From Bacteroidota bacterium (GTDB lineage Bacteria; Bacteroidota; Bacteroidia; Chitinophagales; Chitinophagaceae), in NCBI GenBank assembly GCA_013285915.1, contig JABDGS010000024.1:1-42627 (forward strand): a stretch of DNA of 42,627 nt, read 5' to 3'. The notes beneath the pieces are model-generated. The model searched no databases. It saw nothing but the letters and a program-made list of their open reading frames with translations, and was not told where the DNA came from. Shown in pieces: positions 17,681 through 25,681 of this stretch (its first letter is position 1; every line of letters begins with the position of its first letter). The position numbers were made by a program, and so were the translations under genes.

Positions 17681-19078
17681 ATGAAAAAAGTATTTTTCCT
17701 GCTGCTTGCAGCGTCGGTTTGTTTGGCAACCAAATCTTTTTCACAAACACAAAAAGTTGTTGCTGATAAAATAATAGCCCAAATAGGCGATAAAATAATT
17801 CTTTATTCGGATGTTTTTAATGCTATCGACGATTATAAGCGCCAGGCAGCGGCTACAGGCGGTGAAGTAAAATTGCCCCCTAACCCAGAATGTTCGTTTA
17901 TGGAAGGTCAGCTGGTGCAAAAAGCCCTTGTAATACAGGCTGCAAAAGATTCTTTACCGCTTGGGGATGATGAACTGGACGCCTTGCTTGATAACCAGAT
18001 ACGTGCCTTTATAGCGCAATATGGATCACAGCAGGAGTTGGAACTGGTTGCTGGTAAAAGCGTTTACCAGATAAAAGAAGATCTGAGACAACCGTTTAAA
18101 GAGAGAAAGCTTGCTGACCAGATGCGCGAAAAAATTCTTTCCGGGGTAAAGATCAGCCCGACAGAAGTAAAGGATTTTTTCACCAGGATACCAAAAGACA
18201 GCTTACCCTACCTTGAAAGCCAGCTTGAAATAAACCAGGTGATTGTTTATCCCAAACCTAATAAGGATGTGGAAGATTATTCTGTTCAGCAGTTAAACCA
18301 ATGGAAAACCATGGTTGAAACCGGTAAGCAAAAATTTGACGTGCTTGCAAAATTGTACACTATGGATCCCGGCAGTAAAGACCAGGGCGGCCAGTACAGC
18401 GTAAACAGGAATGATAAGCAATGGGACCCTACATGGTTTGCCGCCATTTGGAAGTTGAAGGAAGGCCAGGTTTCGCCTGTAATAAAATCGAAATTCGGGT
18501 TGCATATTATACAAATGGTAAGCCGCGCAGGTGATGATGCTATTATACGCCATATATTGCTGCTGCCATCAGTAACACCGGTTGAGATAAAAACTGCATC
18601 GGGTACCCTTGATACAGCCCGCAGCCAGGTAATATCAGGCGCCCTTACATTTGGCCAGGCGGTAAGCAAATACAGCGAAGACGAAAACAGTAAAAACAAC
18701 GGCGGCGCTATAATGGCCCAGGACGGTTCAACTTTCCTTACGATTGACCAGTTGGATAAAGACCTTGTTGTAGCCCTGAAAAACATGAAGGAAGGCGATA
18801 TTTCAAAACCTATTGCTTATAAGGATGACCGTCAACGTGATGCGGTACGTATTATTTATTTAAGAACAAGAACAGCACCGCATGTACAAAACATGAAAGA
18901 TGACTATAACGCTATTGCCCAGGCCGCATTGGAGCATAAAAAAAGCCAGGTAATGCAAAAATGGTTTAGGGAACACATAAACACTTACTATATAAATATA
19001 GACAAGCAGTTTAACGCCTGTGCCAATATAGCACCATGGATAGCCGCTCAAAATAGCGGTGCAAACGCAGCAAAATAA
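17681..19078 (+). CDS. SurA-like periplasmic peptidylprolyl isomerase
   Basis: 465 residues from the ATG at 17681 (a TTG six codons upstream is less likely). The signal peptide MKKVFFLLLAASVCLATKSFSQ is followed by a SurA N-terminal helical region (ADKIIAQIGDKIILYSDVFNAIDDY) and two parvulin domains. The first is around residues 195-290 (LEINQVIVYPKP, DPGSKDQGGQYSVNRND, SPVIKSKFGLHIIQMV). The second is around residues 295-390 (IIRHILLLPSV, KYSEDENSKNNGGAI, GDISKPIAYKD). It is a likely chaperone/isomerase for outer-membrane proteins, consistent with the many exported proteins nearby. A strong terminator follows at 19154. Confidence 0.92.
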   Translation: MKKVFFLLLAASVCLATKSFSQTQKVVADKIIAQIGDKIILYSDVFNAIDDYKRQAAATGGEVKLPPNPECSFMEGQLVQKALVIQAAKDSLPLGDDELDALLDNQIRAFIAQYGSQQELELVAGKSVYQIKEDLRQPFKERKLADQMREKILSGVKISPTEVKDFFTRIPKDSLPYLESQLEINQVIVYPKPNKDVEDYSVQQLNQWKTMVETGKQKFDVLAKLYTMDPGSKDQGGQYSVNRNDKQWDPTWFAAIWKLKEGQVSPVIKSKFGLHIIQMVSRAGDDAIIRHILLLPSVTPVEIKTASGTLDTARSQVISGALTFGQAVSKYSEDENSKNNGGAIMAQDGSTFLTIDQLDKDLVVALKNMKEGDISKPIAYKDDRQRDAVRIIYLRTRTAPHVQNMKDDYNAIAQAALEHKKSQVMQKWFREHINTYYINIDKQFNACANIAPWIAAQNSGANAAK

Positions 19079-19153
19079 TACAACTGTGATTTGCCCGAAG
19101 AAACTCTTTGGAAAGTGGATTTTGAAGATGGCAGAAAAGAATAAATTTATACA

Positions 19154-19189
19154 TCCCGCAGCTTTTAAAATGCTGCGGGATTTTAATTT
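19154..19189 (+). terminator. Intrinsic terminator after the SurA-like gene
   Basis: TCCCGCAGC and GCTGCGGGA form a perfect 9-bp stem with a 9-nt loop, followed by TTTTAATTT. It lies 75 bp past the stop codon. Confidence 0.85.
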
Positions 19190-19263
19190 AGAAAGAGTGA
19201 GACAATCTTTTAACAGGCTTGTCTTCAGATATCCCTTGTGTTATTTTTTTTGCTAAATTGAGT

Positions 19264-19271
19264 TAATTTTG
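19264..19271 (+). promoter_or_regulatory. -7 element immediately before the antitoxin gene
   Basis: TAATTTTG fits TAnnTTTG and ends 3 nt before the antitoxin ATG; CTTG at 19235-19238 is a possible -33. If used, the transcript would be leaderless or nearly so. Confidence 0.35.
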
Positions 19272-19274
19272 AAG

Positions 19275-19514
19275 ATGACATATACTGAAAAACATATCGT
19301 TGAAACATACTCAGGAATGCTTGAAGGGCTAAATGCAACCAGCAAGCTTGAGCTTATTGAGGCGCTTTCCAAATCTGTAAAAGGCGCAGGGAAGAGCAAC
19401 GAAAATAACTTTTATAAGTCGTTTGGTGCCTTTGCCTCTGAAAAGCCGGCTGAAGAAATTATAAGGGAAATAAGAGTAACGAGAAAATTTAGAAAGAAAG
19501 ACTTTAGCCTGTAA
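19275..19514 (+). CDS. Putative VapB-type antitoxin
   Basis: 79 residues from the ATG at 19275. The helical, charged sequence has SGMLEGLNATSKLELIEALSKSVK near the middle and a basic C-terminus (EIRVTRKFRKKDFSL), as seen in small antitoxins paired with PIN toxins. No clear DNA-binding fold was recognised. The stop codon overlaps the ATG of the PIN gene by one base (TAATG), a standard translational-coupling arrangement. The assignment rests mostly on that context. Confidence 0.75.
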   Translation: MTYTEKHIVETYSGMLEGLNATSKLELIEALSKSVKGAGKSNENNFYKSFGAFASEKPAEEIIREIRVTRKFRKKDFSL

Positions 19515-19921
19515 TGCAATACCTGCTTGACACAAATATTTGCATATTCTTTCTGCGTGGTAAGCTAAACCTCAACGAAATTATAAAGGATAAGGGGCTG
19601 CAAAATTTTTATGTATCCGAGATCACTGTTGTTGAACTTCGCTATGGTGCTGAGAACAGCGATAACCCGGTTAAATCACATAAAGCGGTTGACGCATTTT
19701 TGAGTGGTTTAAACATCATACCAATCTTTGGGTGCATCAGGCGGTACGCAAAAGAGAAAGTGCGGCTTCGAAAAATTGGCAAACCAATGAATGATGAATT
19801 TGACTTGTTAATTGGCGTAACCGCTGTTGAGCACAAGCTGATTTTAGTAACTGATAATACCCGGCATTTTAAGCAACTTGAGGGCATATTTTTGGAAAAC
19901 TGGTATCGTATAAAACAATAG
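19514..19921 (+). CDS. PIN-domain toxin, VapC-like ribonuclease
   Basis: 135 residues, the full length of a VapC. The PIN acidic residues are all visible: Asp6 in LLDTNICIFFL, Glu41 in VVELRYGAE, Asp97 in NDEFDLLIG and Asp114 in LVTDNTRHF. The family cleaves RNA, often tRNA, using Mg2+ and is neutralised by the upstream antitoxin. The catalytic set is intact, so the toxin is probably active. The pair is flanked by gene-free DNA, which fits an accessory insertion between core genes. Confidence 0.9.
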   Translation: MQYLLDTNICIFFLRGKLNLNEIIKDKGLQNFYVSEITVVELRYGAENSDNPVKSHKAVDAFLSGLNIIPIFGCIRRYAKEKVRLRKIGKPMNDEFDLLIGVTAVEHKLILVTDNTRHFKQLEGIFLENWYRIKQ

Positions 19922-20152
19922 TAGCACTAACTTTCGCTGCCCGCATTGCCCTGCTAATGTATCTCCAGGAAAAGCTCATGTTCGCAGCCTTCGTTCTTCT
20001 GTATTGCTTTAAACAATCAACTCAGATAAGAAATTCTGCCGCTATAAGCATTGGTGCACAAATGGTTGCAATGCAACAGGCGATGCCATGAAAAGTTACC
20101 CCAGGTATCAAAATTTTCACGAAAAATCAGCTCAATCCAAAAAATCAGGTTA

Positions 20153-20170
20153 AAATCTTGGGTAAGATTT
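20153..20170. repeat. Inverted repeat AAATCTT-N4-AAGATTT
   Basis: A perfect 7-4-7 palindrome just upstream of, and touching, the -33 element of the MarR gene. It may be a second regulator site or chance in AT-rich DNA. The rest of 19922-20152 shows no gene. Confidence 0.45.
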
Positions 20171-20200
20171 GGAAATTACATGTACATACATGTATATTTG
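20168..20200 (+). promoter_or_regulatory. Promoter of the MarR gene
   Basis: TTTG at 20168-20171, 21-bp spacer, TATATTTG at 20193-20200. The GTG start is 4 nt downstream, so the message would have essentially no leader. The 16-bp operator palindrome fills the spacer. Confidence 0.6.
20178..20193. promoter_or_regulatory. MarR operator, perfect palindrome
   Basis: ACATGTA-CA-TACATGT is a perfect 7-2-7 inverted repeat lying between the -33 and -7 elements, an ideal position for repression. A degenerate copy occurs at 20678-20693 before the first pirin gene. Confidence 0.65.
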
Positions 20201-20204
20201 CATT

Positions 20205-20660
20205 GTGAAATTAGAAGAAGCCATAAAAAGCAATAAATTTAAAACCGAGGTGCACAAAGCAGGATTGAATATTTTATATACTGCCTGGTGGTTAAAGACC
20301 ATTATGAGCAGGGAACTTAAGGAGTACGGTTTAACACACGAGCAGTATAATGTATTAAGAATATTAAAAGGCCGGTACCCGGACCAAATGTGTGTACGTG
20401 ATGTTGCGTGCCGCATGATTGAAAAAAGCTCAAACGTGCCGCGCATAATAGACAGGCTTGAGGTAAAAAAGCTGGTAAAGCGCAATACTTCTGCTGAAGA
20501 TAAAAGGGAAACAGTGATAACGCTTACCCCCGCCGGGCTAAACATCCTTGAAATTACCACAGCTAAAATAAACAACCTTTTTGATGAGAATGTTGTTATG
20601 GATGATGCCTGTGCAGCGCAGCTTAACGCCCTACTTGAAAAAGTGAGAACTAAGGAGTAA
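20205..20660 (+). CDS. MarR-family transcriptional regulator
   Basis: 151 residues from the GTG at 20205 (reads MKLEEAIKSNKF). An in-frame ATG at 20190 overlaps the -7 box and is less likely. The winged helix-turn-helix is clear: LTHEQYNVLRILKGRYPDQMCVRDVACRMIEKSSNVPRIIDRLEVKKLVKR (written in parts: recognition around SSNVPRIIDRLE, wing NTSAEDKRETVITLTPAG). The flanking dimerisation helices are present. It precedes pirin, YceI, a second pirin and an FMN reductase, a set often placed under MarR regulators that respond to electrophiles or oxidants. No cysteine pair like that of OhrR is obvious; Cys residues lie in the MCVRDVACR helix. Autoregulation is suggested by the operator in its own promoter. 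Confidence 0.93.
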   Translation: MKLEEAIKSNKFKTEVHKAGLNILYTAWWLKTIMSRELKEYGLTHEQYNVLRILKGRYPDQMCVRDVACRMIEKSSNVPRIIDRLEVKKLVKRNTSAEDKRETVITLTPAGLNILEITTAKINNLFDENVVMDDACAAQLNALLEKVRTKE

Positions 20661-20677
20661 AATTTTTTTGAATAAAT

Positions 20678-20693
20678 AGATGTATATACACGT
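20678..20693. promoter_or_regulatory. MarR operator, degenerate copy before pirin
   Basis: AGATGTA-TA-TACACGT keeps most of the 20178 palindrome. It begins 7 nt after a TTTG (20667-20670), nearly the same offset as in the MarR promoter (6 nt). A weak -7 (TAAATAAA) follows at 20693-20700. Confidence 0.55.
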
Positions 20694-20716
20694 AAATAAA
20701 AAAGGAGAATGTTTAT

Positions 20717-21430
20717 ATGAACACTATTTTATACAAAGCATCTGAAAGGGGCCACGCCAACCACGGCTGGTTAAACAGTTACCACTCTTTCAGTTTTGGT
20801 GGTTATCATGATGCCAAAAAAGTGCATTTTGGTGCTTTAAGGGTATTAAATGATGATACAGTAAAAGGTGGTTTTGGTTTTTCAAAACACCCGCACGATA
20901 ATATGGAAATTGTTTCCATACCGCTTTCGGGCGACCTGCAGCACCAGGATAGCACCGGCCGCAACGAAATTATACGGCAGGGCGATGTACAAATAATGAG
21001 CGCGGGAAAAGGTATTGCCCACAGTGAAATGAATGCTAATAAAGACAAGGAAGTAAAGTTTCTGCAGGTATGGGTGTTTCCGAAAGAGCAGGATATTACA
21101 CCGCGCTATGAGCAAAAAACATTTGCACCAGAGAGCAGGAAAAATGCCATTCAAACAGTGGTTGCACCTGATGACAGCAGTGCTGTTTGGATAAACCAGG
21201 ATGCCTGGTTTTCTCTCGCCAGCCTCGATAAAGATTTTAACGCGACTTATAACTTTAAAGGCAAGGGCAATGGCTTGTATGTATTTGTTATTGAGGGTTC
21301 AGTAACAGTAAATGGCCAGGAGTTATCAAAAAGAGATGCCCTTGGTATTTCTGAGACCGATGCCGTTACCCTTACAGCTACAGCTAATGCAGAAGTTTTG
21401 CTTATTGAAGTACCCATGCAATTAAACTAA
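20717..21430 (+). CDS. Pirin family protein (bicupin), YhhW-like
   Basis: 237 residues, the usual length for the short pirins. The metal site is complete: His58 and His60 in KHPHDNMEIVS, His102 and Glu104 in GIAHSEMN. The family includes iron-containing quercetin 2,3-dioxygenases and redox sensors; the substrate here is unknown. A clear Shine-Dalgarno (AAGGAG) sits 9 nt before the ATG, unusual for this phylum. It begins the operon controlled by the MarR-type operator at 20678. Confidence 0.93.
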   Translation: MNTILYKASERGHANHGWLNSYHSFSFGGYHDAKKVHFGALRVLNDDTVKGGFGFSKHPHDNMEIVSIPLSGDLQHQDSTGRNEIIRQGDVQIMSAGKGIAHSEMNANKDKEVKFLQVWVFPKEQDITPRYEQKTFAPESRKNAIQTVVAPDDSSAVWINQDAWFSLASLDKDFNATYNFKGKGNGLYVFVIEGSVTVNGQELSKRDALGISETDAVTLTATANAEVLLIEVPMQLN

Positions 21431-21460
21431 ATTTTCAAATCATAATAAAAACAACAAACC

Positions 21461-21988
21461 ATGGCAACGTACAAAATTGACCCCGCACACTCAGAAATTC
21501 ATTTTAAGGTAAGGCACCTTATGATAAGCTATGTAACAGGCAGCTTTAAAAAATTTGATGCAACAATGGAAAGCGATTCAGAAGATTTTAGTGATGCAAA
21601 AATATCTTTTGAAGCAGATGTTGACAGCATTGAAACAAATGCTGCGCAAAGGGATGCACATTTAAAAAGCGATGACTTTTTTAACTCAGAGCAATACCCC
21701 AAATTAACTTTTGTTTCAACGGGCATTACAAAAGAAGGCGATGAAGATTATAAGCTGGAAGGCGACCTTACAATACGTGACACAACAAAACATGTAACGC
21801 TTGATGTTACATATAACGGCACGATGGTTGACCCCTGGGGCCAAACAAAAGTAGGTTTTGAAATAAGCGGTAAAATAAACCGTAAAGAATATGGTTTAAA
21901 ATGGCATGCTGCAACAGAAACAGGTGCGATATTGGCTGGTGATGAAGTGAAGCTGCAGCTGAACGTGCAGATGCTTAAAACAGCATAA
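21461..21988 (+). CDS. YceI-family lipocalin-like protein
   Basis: 175 residues. YceI signatures are visible: YKIDPAHSEIHFKVRHLMISYVTGSFKKFDA, NAAQRDAHLKSDDFFNSEQYPKLTFVS, and LTIRDTTKHVTLDVTYNG..KVGFEISGKINRKEYGLKW. No signal peptide, so cytoplasmic, unlike periplasmic E. coli YceI. The family binds isoprenoid or similar hydrophobic ligands in a beta-barrel and is often induced by stress. It starts 30 nt after the first pirin without a Shine-Dalgarno. Confidence 0.95.
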   Translation: MATYKIDPAHSEIHFKVRHLMISYVTGSFKKFDATMESDSEDFSDAKISFEADVDSIETNAAQRDAHLKSDDFFNSEQYPKLTFVSTGITKEGDEDYKLEGDLTIRDTTKHVTLDVTYNGTMVDPWGQTKVGFEISGKINRKEYGLKWHAATETGAILAGDEVKLQLNVQMLKTA

Positions 21989-22013
21989 TAGTGTTGTTAT
22001 GCTGCATAAATTG

Positions 22014-22058
22014 ATCTGCCCGGTATAGTATCTTGTTCTTAGCTAAAACCGGGCAGAT
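22014..22058 (+). other. Intercistronic hairpin between yceI-like and second pirin genes
   Basis: ATCTGCCCGGT and ACCGGGCAGAT form a perfect 11-bp stem around a 23-nt loop. No T-run follows (TCCCTTC), so it is not a standard terminator. It may stabilise or process the message or serve as a protein site. Confidence 0.55.
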
Positions 22059-22091
22059 TCCCTTCTACAAGCGGAGAAGAAAGGAGTTTAT

Positions 22092-22967
22092 ATGACAAAA
22101 GAAGTTGAAGGTGTGTACCCCGCGGGCGGGGCGCACATGGTTGGGGATGGTTTTAAGGTGGTTAATTATTTTCCAAATGGCAACAGGCTGGGAAAAAAGA
22201 TAAGTCCGTTCTTTTTATTGGACTATCATCCATCTTACAACTACCCACCCACAAATAAAAAACGTGGTGTGGGCGTACACCCGCACAGGGGTTTTGAAAC
22301 AGTAACTATGACCTTTGAAGGCTATGTGGCGCATAACGACAGTGCAGGTAACAGCGGTGTTATCGGCCCCGGTGATGTGCAATGGATGACGGCAGGCAGC
22401 GGCGTGCTGCATAAAGAATATCATGAAAAGGAGTTTGCGGCAAAAGGCGGCAGTATGCAGATGTTGCAGCTATGGGTAAATTTACCACGCGCCGCAAAGA
22501 TGACTACGCCTAAATACCAGGCCATTACCAAAGAAATGATACCCATTGTTACCCTGCCGGGCAACGCTGGCAAGTTGCTGGTTATTGCAGGCAGCTTTAA
22601 CGGAACAAAAGGGCCTGCATCAACCTTTACGCCAATAAACATATACCGTGTTCAGTTAAATCAAGGTGGGCAGGTGGCATTTACACTGCCACAGCAGCAC
22701 AATACAGGAATATTGGTAATAAACGGCAACGTAAAGATTAACAGTAACGAGACGGTCGGGGAAAATAATTTTTTGTTGTTTGGGTATAGCGGCAATGAAA
22801 TAAAGGCGATGGCTGAAAGCGATGCTGAGTTTATTGTGCTGGACGGCGAACCTATAAATGAGCCGGTTGTGCAATACGGGCCGTTTTTAATGAACACACC
22901 CGCTGAAATTAACCAGGCCATTGAGGATGTAAATAATGGTAAATTTGGCGTGTTGAAAGATGATTGA
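22092..22967 (+). CDS. Second pirin family protein, longer type
   Basis: 291 residues, the longer pirin subgroup. Metal ligands: His63 and His65 in VGVHPHRGFETVT, His107 and Glu109 in VLHKEYH. The second cupin has the usual FLLFGYSG and LDGEPINEPVVQYGPFLMNT near its C-terminus. A strong AAGGAG lies 6 nt before the ATG. Having two different pirins in one cluster suggests they act on related targets or in sequence; the reaction is unknown. Confidence 0.93.
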   Translation: MTKEVEGVYPAGGAHMVGDGFKVVNYFPNGNRLGKKISPFFLLDYHPSYNYPPTNKKRGVGVHPHRGFETVTMTFEGYVAHNDSAGNSGVIGPGDVQWMTAGSGVLHKEYHEKEFAAKGGSMQMLQLWVNLPRAAKMTTPKYQAITKEMIPIVTLPGNAGKLLVIAGSFNGTKGPASTFTPINIYRVQLNQGGQVAFTLPQQHNTGILVINGNVKINSNETVGENNFLLFGYSGNEIKAMAESDAEFIVLDGEPINEPVVQYGPFLMNTPAEINQAIEDVNNGKFGVLKDD

Positions 22968-22982
22968 TAAAAGGAGAAATGT

Positions 22983-23546
22983 ATGAACATTGAAATAGTT
23001 TCGGGCAGCCCAAGAGCGGCAAGTGTTACACACAGGCTGGTGCTGTTTCTTGAAAAATATTTGAAGTCTAAAACGGAACATAATATAAATGTGCTTGATG
23101 TGCGCGACTGGCAGTTGCCGTTGTTGCAGCAGGAAGTGTATTCGCAGGCGGGCAAAGCGCCTGAAATACTGCAACCCCTGGCTAAACGCATGTTTGAAGC
23201 CAATGCATTTATTTTGGTAAGCCCTGAATATAATGGCAGTTATACTGCACCACTTAAAAATGTTTTTGACCACTTTCCTAAACAGGCGCATAAAGCATTC
23301 GGCATAGTTACAGCAAGTACCGGGGCTTTAGGTGGCATGCGCGCTGCCCAGCAAATGCAGTTACTAATATCAGCGCTGTTTGGTATAGGCTCTCCATATA
23401 TGCTGGTCACCCCACATGTGGACAAGCGTTTTGACGGCGAGGGCAACCTGCTTGACCCGGGTTTTCAAAAAAATATTGATGTGTTTATAGCTGAGTTTCT
23501 GTGGCTTGCTGAAAATCTTGCCCCGGAGATGCAGCCAATTATATAA
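22983..23546 (+). CDS. NADPH-dependent FMN reductase / flavodoxin-fold oxidoreductase
   Basis: 187 residues. The phosphate-binding loop SGSPRAAS lies at residues 6-13 and the flavin-site signature SPEYNGSYTAPLKNVFDHF follows; TASTGALGGMRAAQQMQ precedes the C-terminal helix. The family reduces FMN, quinones or azo compounds at the expense of NAD(P)H. It starts 15 nt after the second pirin with an AAGGAG site 6 nt before the ATG. In a MarR/pirin cluster a role in quinone or electrophile detoxification is likely (inference). Confidence 0.93.
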   Translation: MNIEIVSGSPRAASVTHRLVLFLEKYLKSKTEHNINVLDVRDWQLPLLQQEVYSQAGKAPEILQPLAKRMFEANAFILVSPEYNGSYTAPLKNVFDHFPKQAHKAFGIVTASTGALGGMRAAQQMQLLISALFGIGSPYMLVTPHVDKRFDGEGNLLDPGFQKNIDVFIAEFLWLAENLAPEMQPII

Positions 23547-23573
23547 ATAACTTTTTAGTACGGTAAACAGGCG

Positions 23574-23581
23574 TAACTTTG
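23574..23581 (+). promoter_or_regulatory. -7 element of the purF-like gene
   Basis: TAACTTTG fits TAnnTTTG, 23 nt before the ATG at 23605. A T-rich block near 23551-23556 may serve as the -33 part. It implies the purF-like gene is transcribed independently of the pirin cluster. Confidence 0.45.
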
Positions 23582-23604
23582 CGCCTTCTTCCCCGAAAAC
23601 TACC

Positions 23605-25452
23605 ATGAGTGACGAAATAAAACACGAATGTGGCCTTGCCTTCATTCGTCTAAGAAAACCTTTTTCTTATTACCTGCAACAGTATGGTACAGTAATGTAC
23701 GGCCTTAACAAGCTGTACCTTTTAATGGAAAAACAGCATAACCGCGGCCAGGATGGCGCCGGCGTTGCAGCTGTAAAGCTGCATGTTGAACCGGGGCACC
23801 CTTACCTGCAGCGTATGCGTAGTTGCGCACCACAGCCAATAGCAGACATCTTCTTCAAAATTGGCCAGGAGCTGCAGGAGTGGGAAAAATACCTGCCCGA
23901 TATTAAAAAGCACCCGGGCCTTATGAAAGGTCATCTGCCGTTTTTAGGTGAACTGTTGTTGGGCCACCTGAGGTACGGCACACAGGGTAAGAATAATGTA
24001 GAATTTTGCCACCCCTTTATAAAAAGAAACATTGTTCCCGGTAAAAACTTAGCCTTGGCCGGGAATTTTAATTTGGTAAATACTGAGGAGCTTTTTGCGC
24101 TGATCAACGTAAAGCCAGGTGAGTTTCAGAAGCAAAGCGACCTTGCTGCAATGATGGAAGTGATACACCACTTCCTGTCAAAAGAAGATGATAAAAACCC
24201 CAACGCGGCAGACCTGGCAACGGTACTTAAAAAGGCTGTGCCACTGTTTGATGGTGGTTATACGGTTGGCGGCCTGGTAGGCAATGGCCACAGTTTTGTA
24301 ATGCGCGATGCACATGGCATAAGGCCTGCTTACTATTATGTAAACGATGAATTTATTGTTGCAGCCAGTGAGCGTGCTTCTATTCGCACAACCTTTAACG
24401 TCGGTGAAAATGAAGTAGCTGAACTGATGCCCGGCAATGCATTAATTGTTGACGATGAAGGCAACTATAAGATTGAACAGATAGTACCACCAAAAGAACG
24501 CAGGGCCTGCAGTTTTGAACGCATATATTTCAGCCGCGGCAGTGACGAAAAAATATACCGCGAGAGGATTGCGTTAGGCCATCATTTAAGCACGCGTGTG
24601 CTGGAAGCCATTAATCACGATTTAAAGAACACCATATTTTCATATATCCCAAACACAGCGGAAGTTGCTTTTTATGGCCTGGTAAAAGGTATGGAAGATT
24701 ACCTTAACCACACTAAAATACAACGCATACTTAGCTGGGGTGACGATGTAAATGAAGAAAAGCTTACTGCCCTGCTAAACCGTAAAATACGCCAGGAAAA
24801 AATCGCCATAAAAGACGTAAAGCTGCGAACCTTTATTACCGAGGATGCCAACCGTAATGAAATGGTGCAACACGTATACGATATTACCTACGGCACTGTA
24901 CGCAAAGGCGAAGATACCCTTGTGGTAATTGACGACAGTATAGTGCGTGGCACCACTTTAAAGCAAAGCATTGTGCGAATGCTTGCAAGGCTTGGGCCTA
25001 AAAAAATAATAGTTGTTTCATCTGCACCGCAAATACGCTACCCCGATTGTTACGGAATTGACATGAGCAAACTTGGTGACTTTATAGCTTTCAGGGCTGC
25101 CATTGAATTACTGAAAGACAGGGGTATGGAAAACGTGATAACAGAAGTAAAGGGCAAGATAGAGGAAATGCAACGCAACAACCAGTTGCATACAGAAAAC
25201 ATGGTGCGCCAAATTTACAAGCCGTTTACCACCCAGGAAATATCAGATAAAATTGCCGAGCTTATTACGCCGCCGGAAACAACCATACCAGTGCAGGTTA
25301 TATACCAAAATATTGCCGATCTGCACGCAAGCTGCCCCACTAATACCGGCGACTGGTACTTCACCGGCAACTACCCAACGCCAGGCGGTAACCGCGTTGT
25401 AAACAAGGCTTTCTTAAACTACCTTGAAGGGAAGAATGAAAGGGGTTATTAG
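23605..25452 (+). CDS. Amidophosphoribosyltransferase family protein (PurF-like, long form)
   Basis: 615 residues, over 100 longer than a typical PurF. The N-terminal Ntn glutaminase domain would start at Cys9 after an eight-residue propeptide (MSDEIKHE-CGLAFIRL), with HNRGQDGAG and LGHLRYGTQG conserved. The first residues after Cys differ from the usual CGIVGI. The phosphoribosyltransferase domain carries the PRPP loop VVIDDSIVRGTT around residue 440, with SSAPQIRYPDCYGIDM after it. Insertions between the domains account for the extra length. PurF makes 5-phosphoribosylamine in purine synthesis. Whether this is the sole PurF or a second paralogue cannot be told from this window, so no symbol is given. 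Confidence 0.9.
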   Translation: MSDEIKHECGLAFIRLRKPFSYYLQQYGTVMYGLNKLYLLMEKQHNRGQDGAGVAAVKLHVEPGHPYLQRMRSCAPQPIADIFFKIGQELQEWEKYLPDIKKHPGLMKGHLPFLGELLLGHLRYGTQGKNNVEFCHPFIKRNIVPGKNLALAGNFNLVNTEELFALINVKPGEFQKQSDLAAMMEVIHHFLSKEDDKNPNAADLATVLKKAVPLFDGGYTVGGLVGNGHSFVMRDAHGIRPAYYYVNDEFIVAASERASIRTTFNVGENEVAELMPGNALIVDDEGNYKIEQIVPPKERRACSFERIYFSRGSDEKIYRERIALGHHLSTRVLEAINHDLKNTIFSYIPNTAEVAFYGLVKGMEDYLNHTKIQRILSWGDDVNEEKLTALLNRKIRQEKIAIKDVKLRTFITEDANRNEMVQHVYDITYGTVRKGEDTLVVIDDSIVRGTTLKQSIVRMLARLGPKKIIVVSSAPQIRYPDCYGIDMSKLGDFIAFRAAIELLKDRGMENVITEVKGKIEEMQRNNQLHTENMVRQIYKPFTTQEISDKIAELITPPETTIPVQVIYQNIADLHASCPTNTGDWYFTGNYPTPGGNRVVNKAFLNYLEGKNERGY

Positions 25453-25681
25453 TTTCATCTAAACTGTAAAATGTCTCGTCCATTATTGTTGATTTCTTGA
25501 TCTCGTTATTTTGAGATTTTATTTTAATGCAGTTTCCTGTAAAATCCCAATATCTCTAAATCCCAAAATCCTCAATTTATGCGTGACACGAACAGTCTTA
25601 CAGCCGTGTCTGGTCAAAAATGAACAGCAGGCCGCTGGTTTAACAGGCTTAAAATAAGCACGGTTTTCTTACCTTCATAGT
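25453..25681. other. Gene-free spacer with degenerate repeat words
   Basis: 229 bp. The words gagattt, aaatcccaa and aaatcct recur in both orientations between 25500 and 25580. No gene was seen. A weak -7-like TACCTTCA lies just before the ATG at 25682. Confidence 0.45.
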
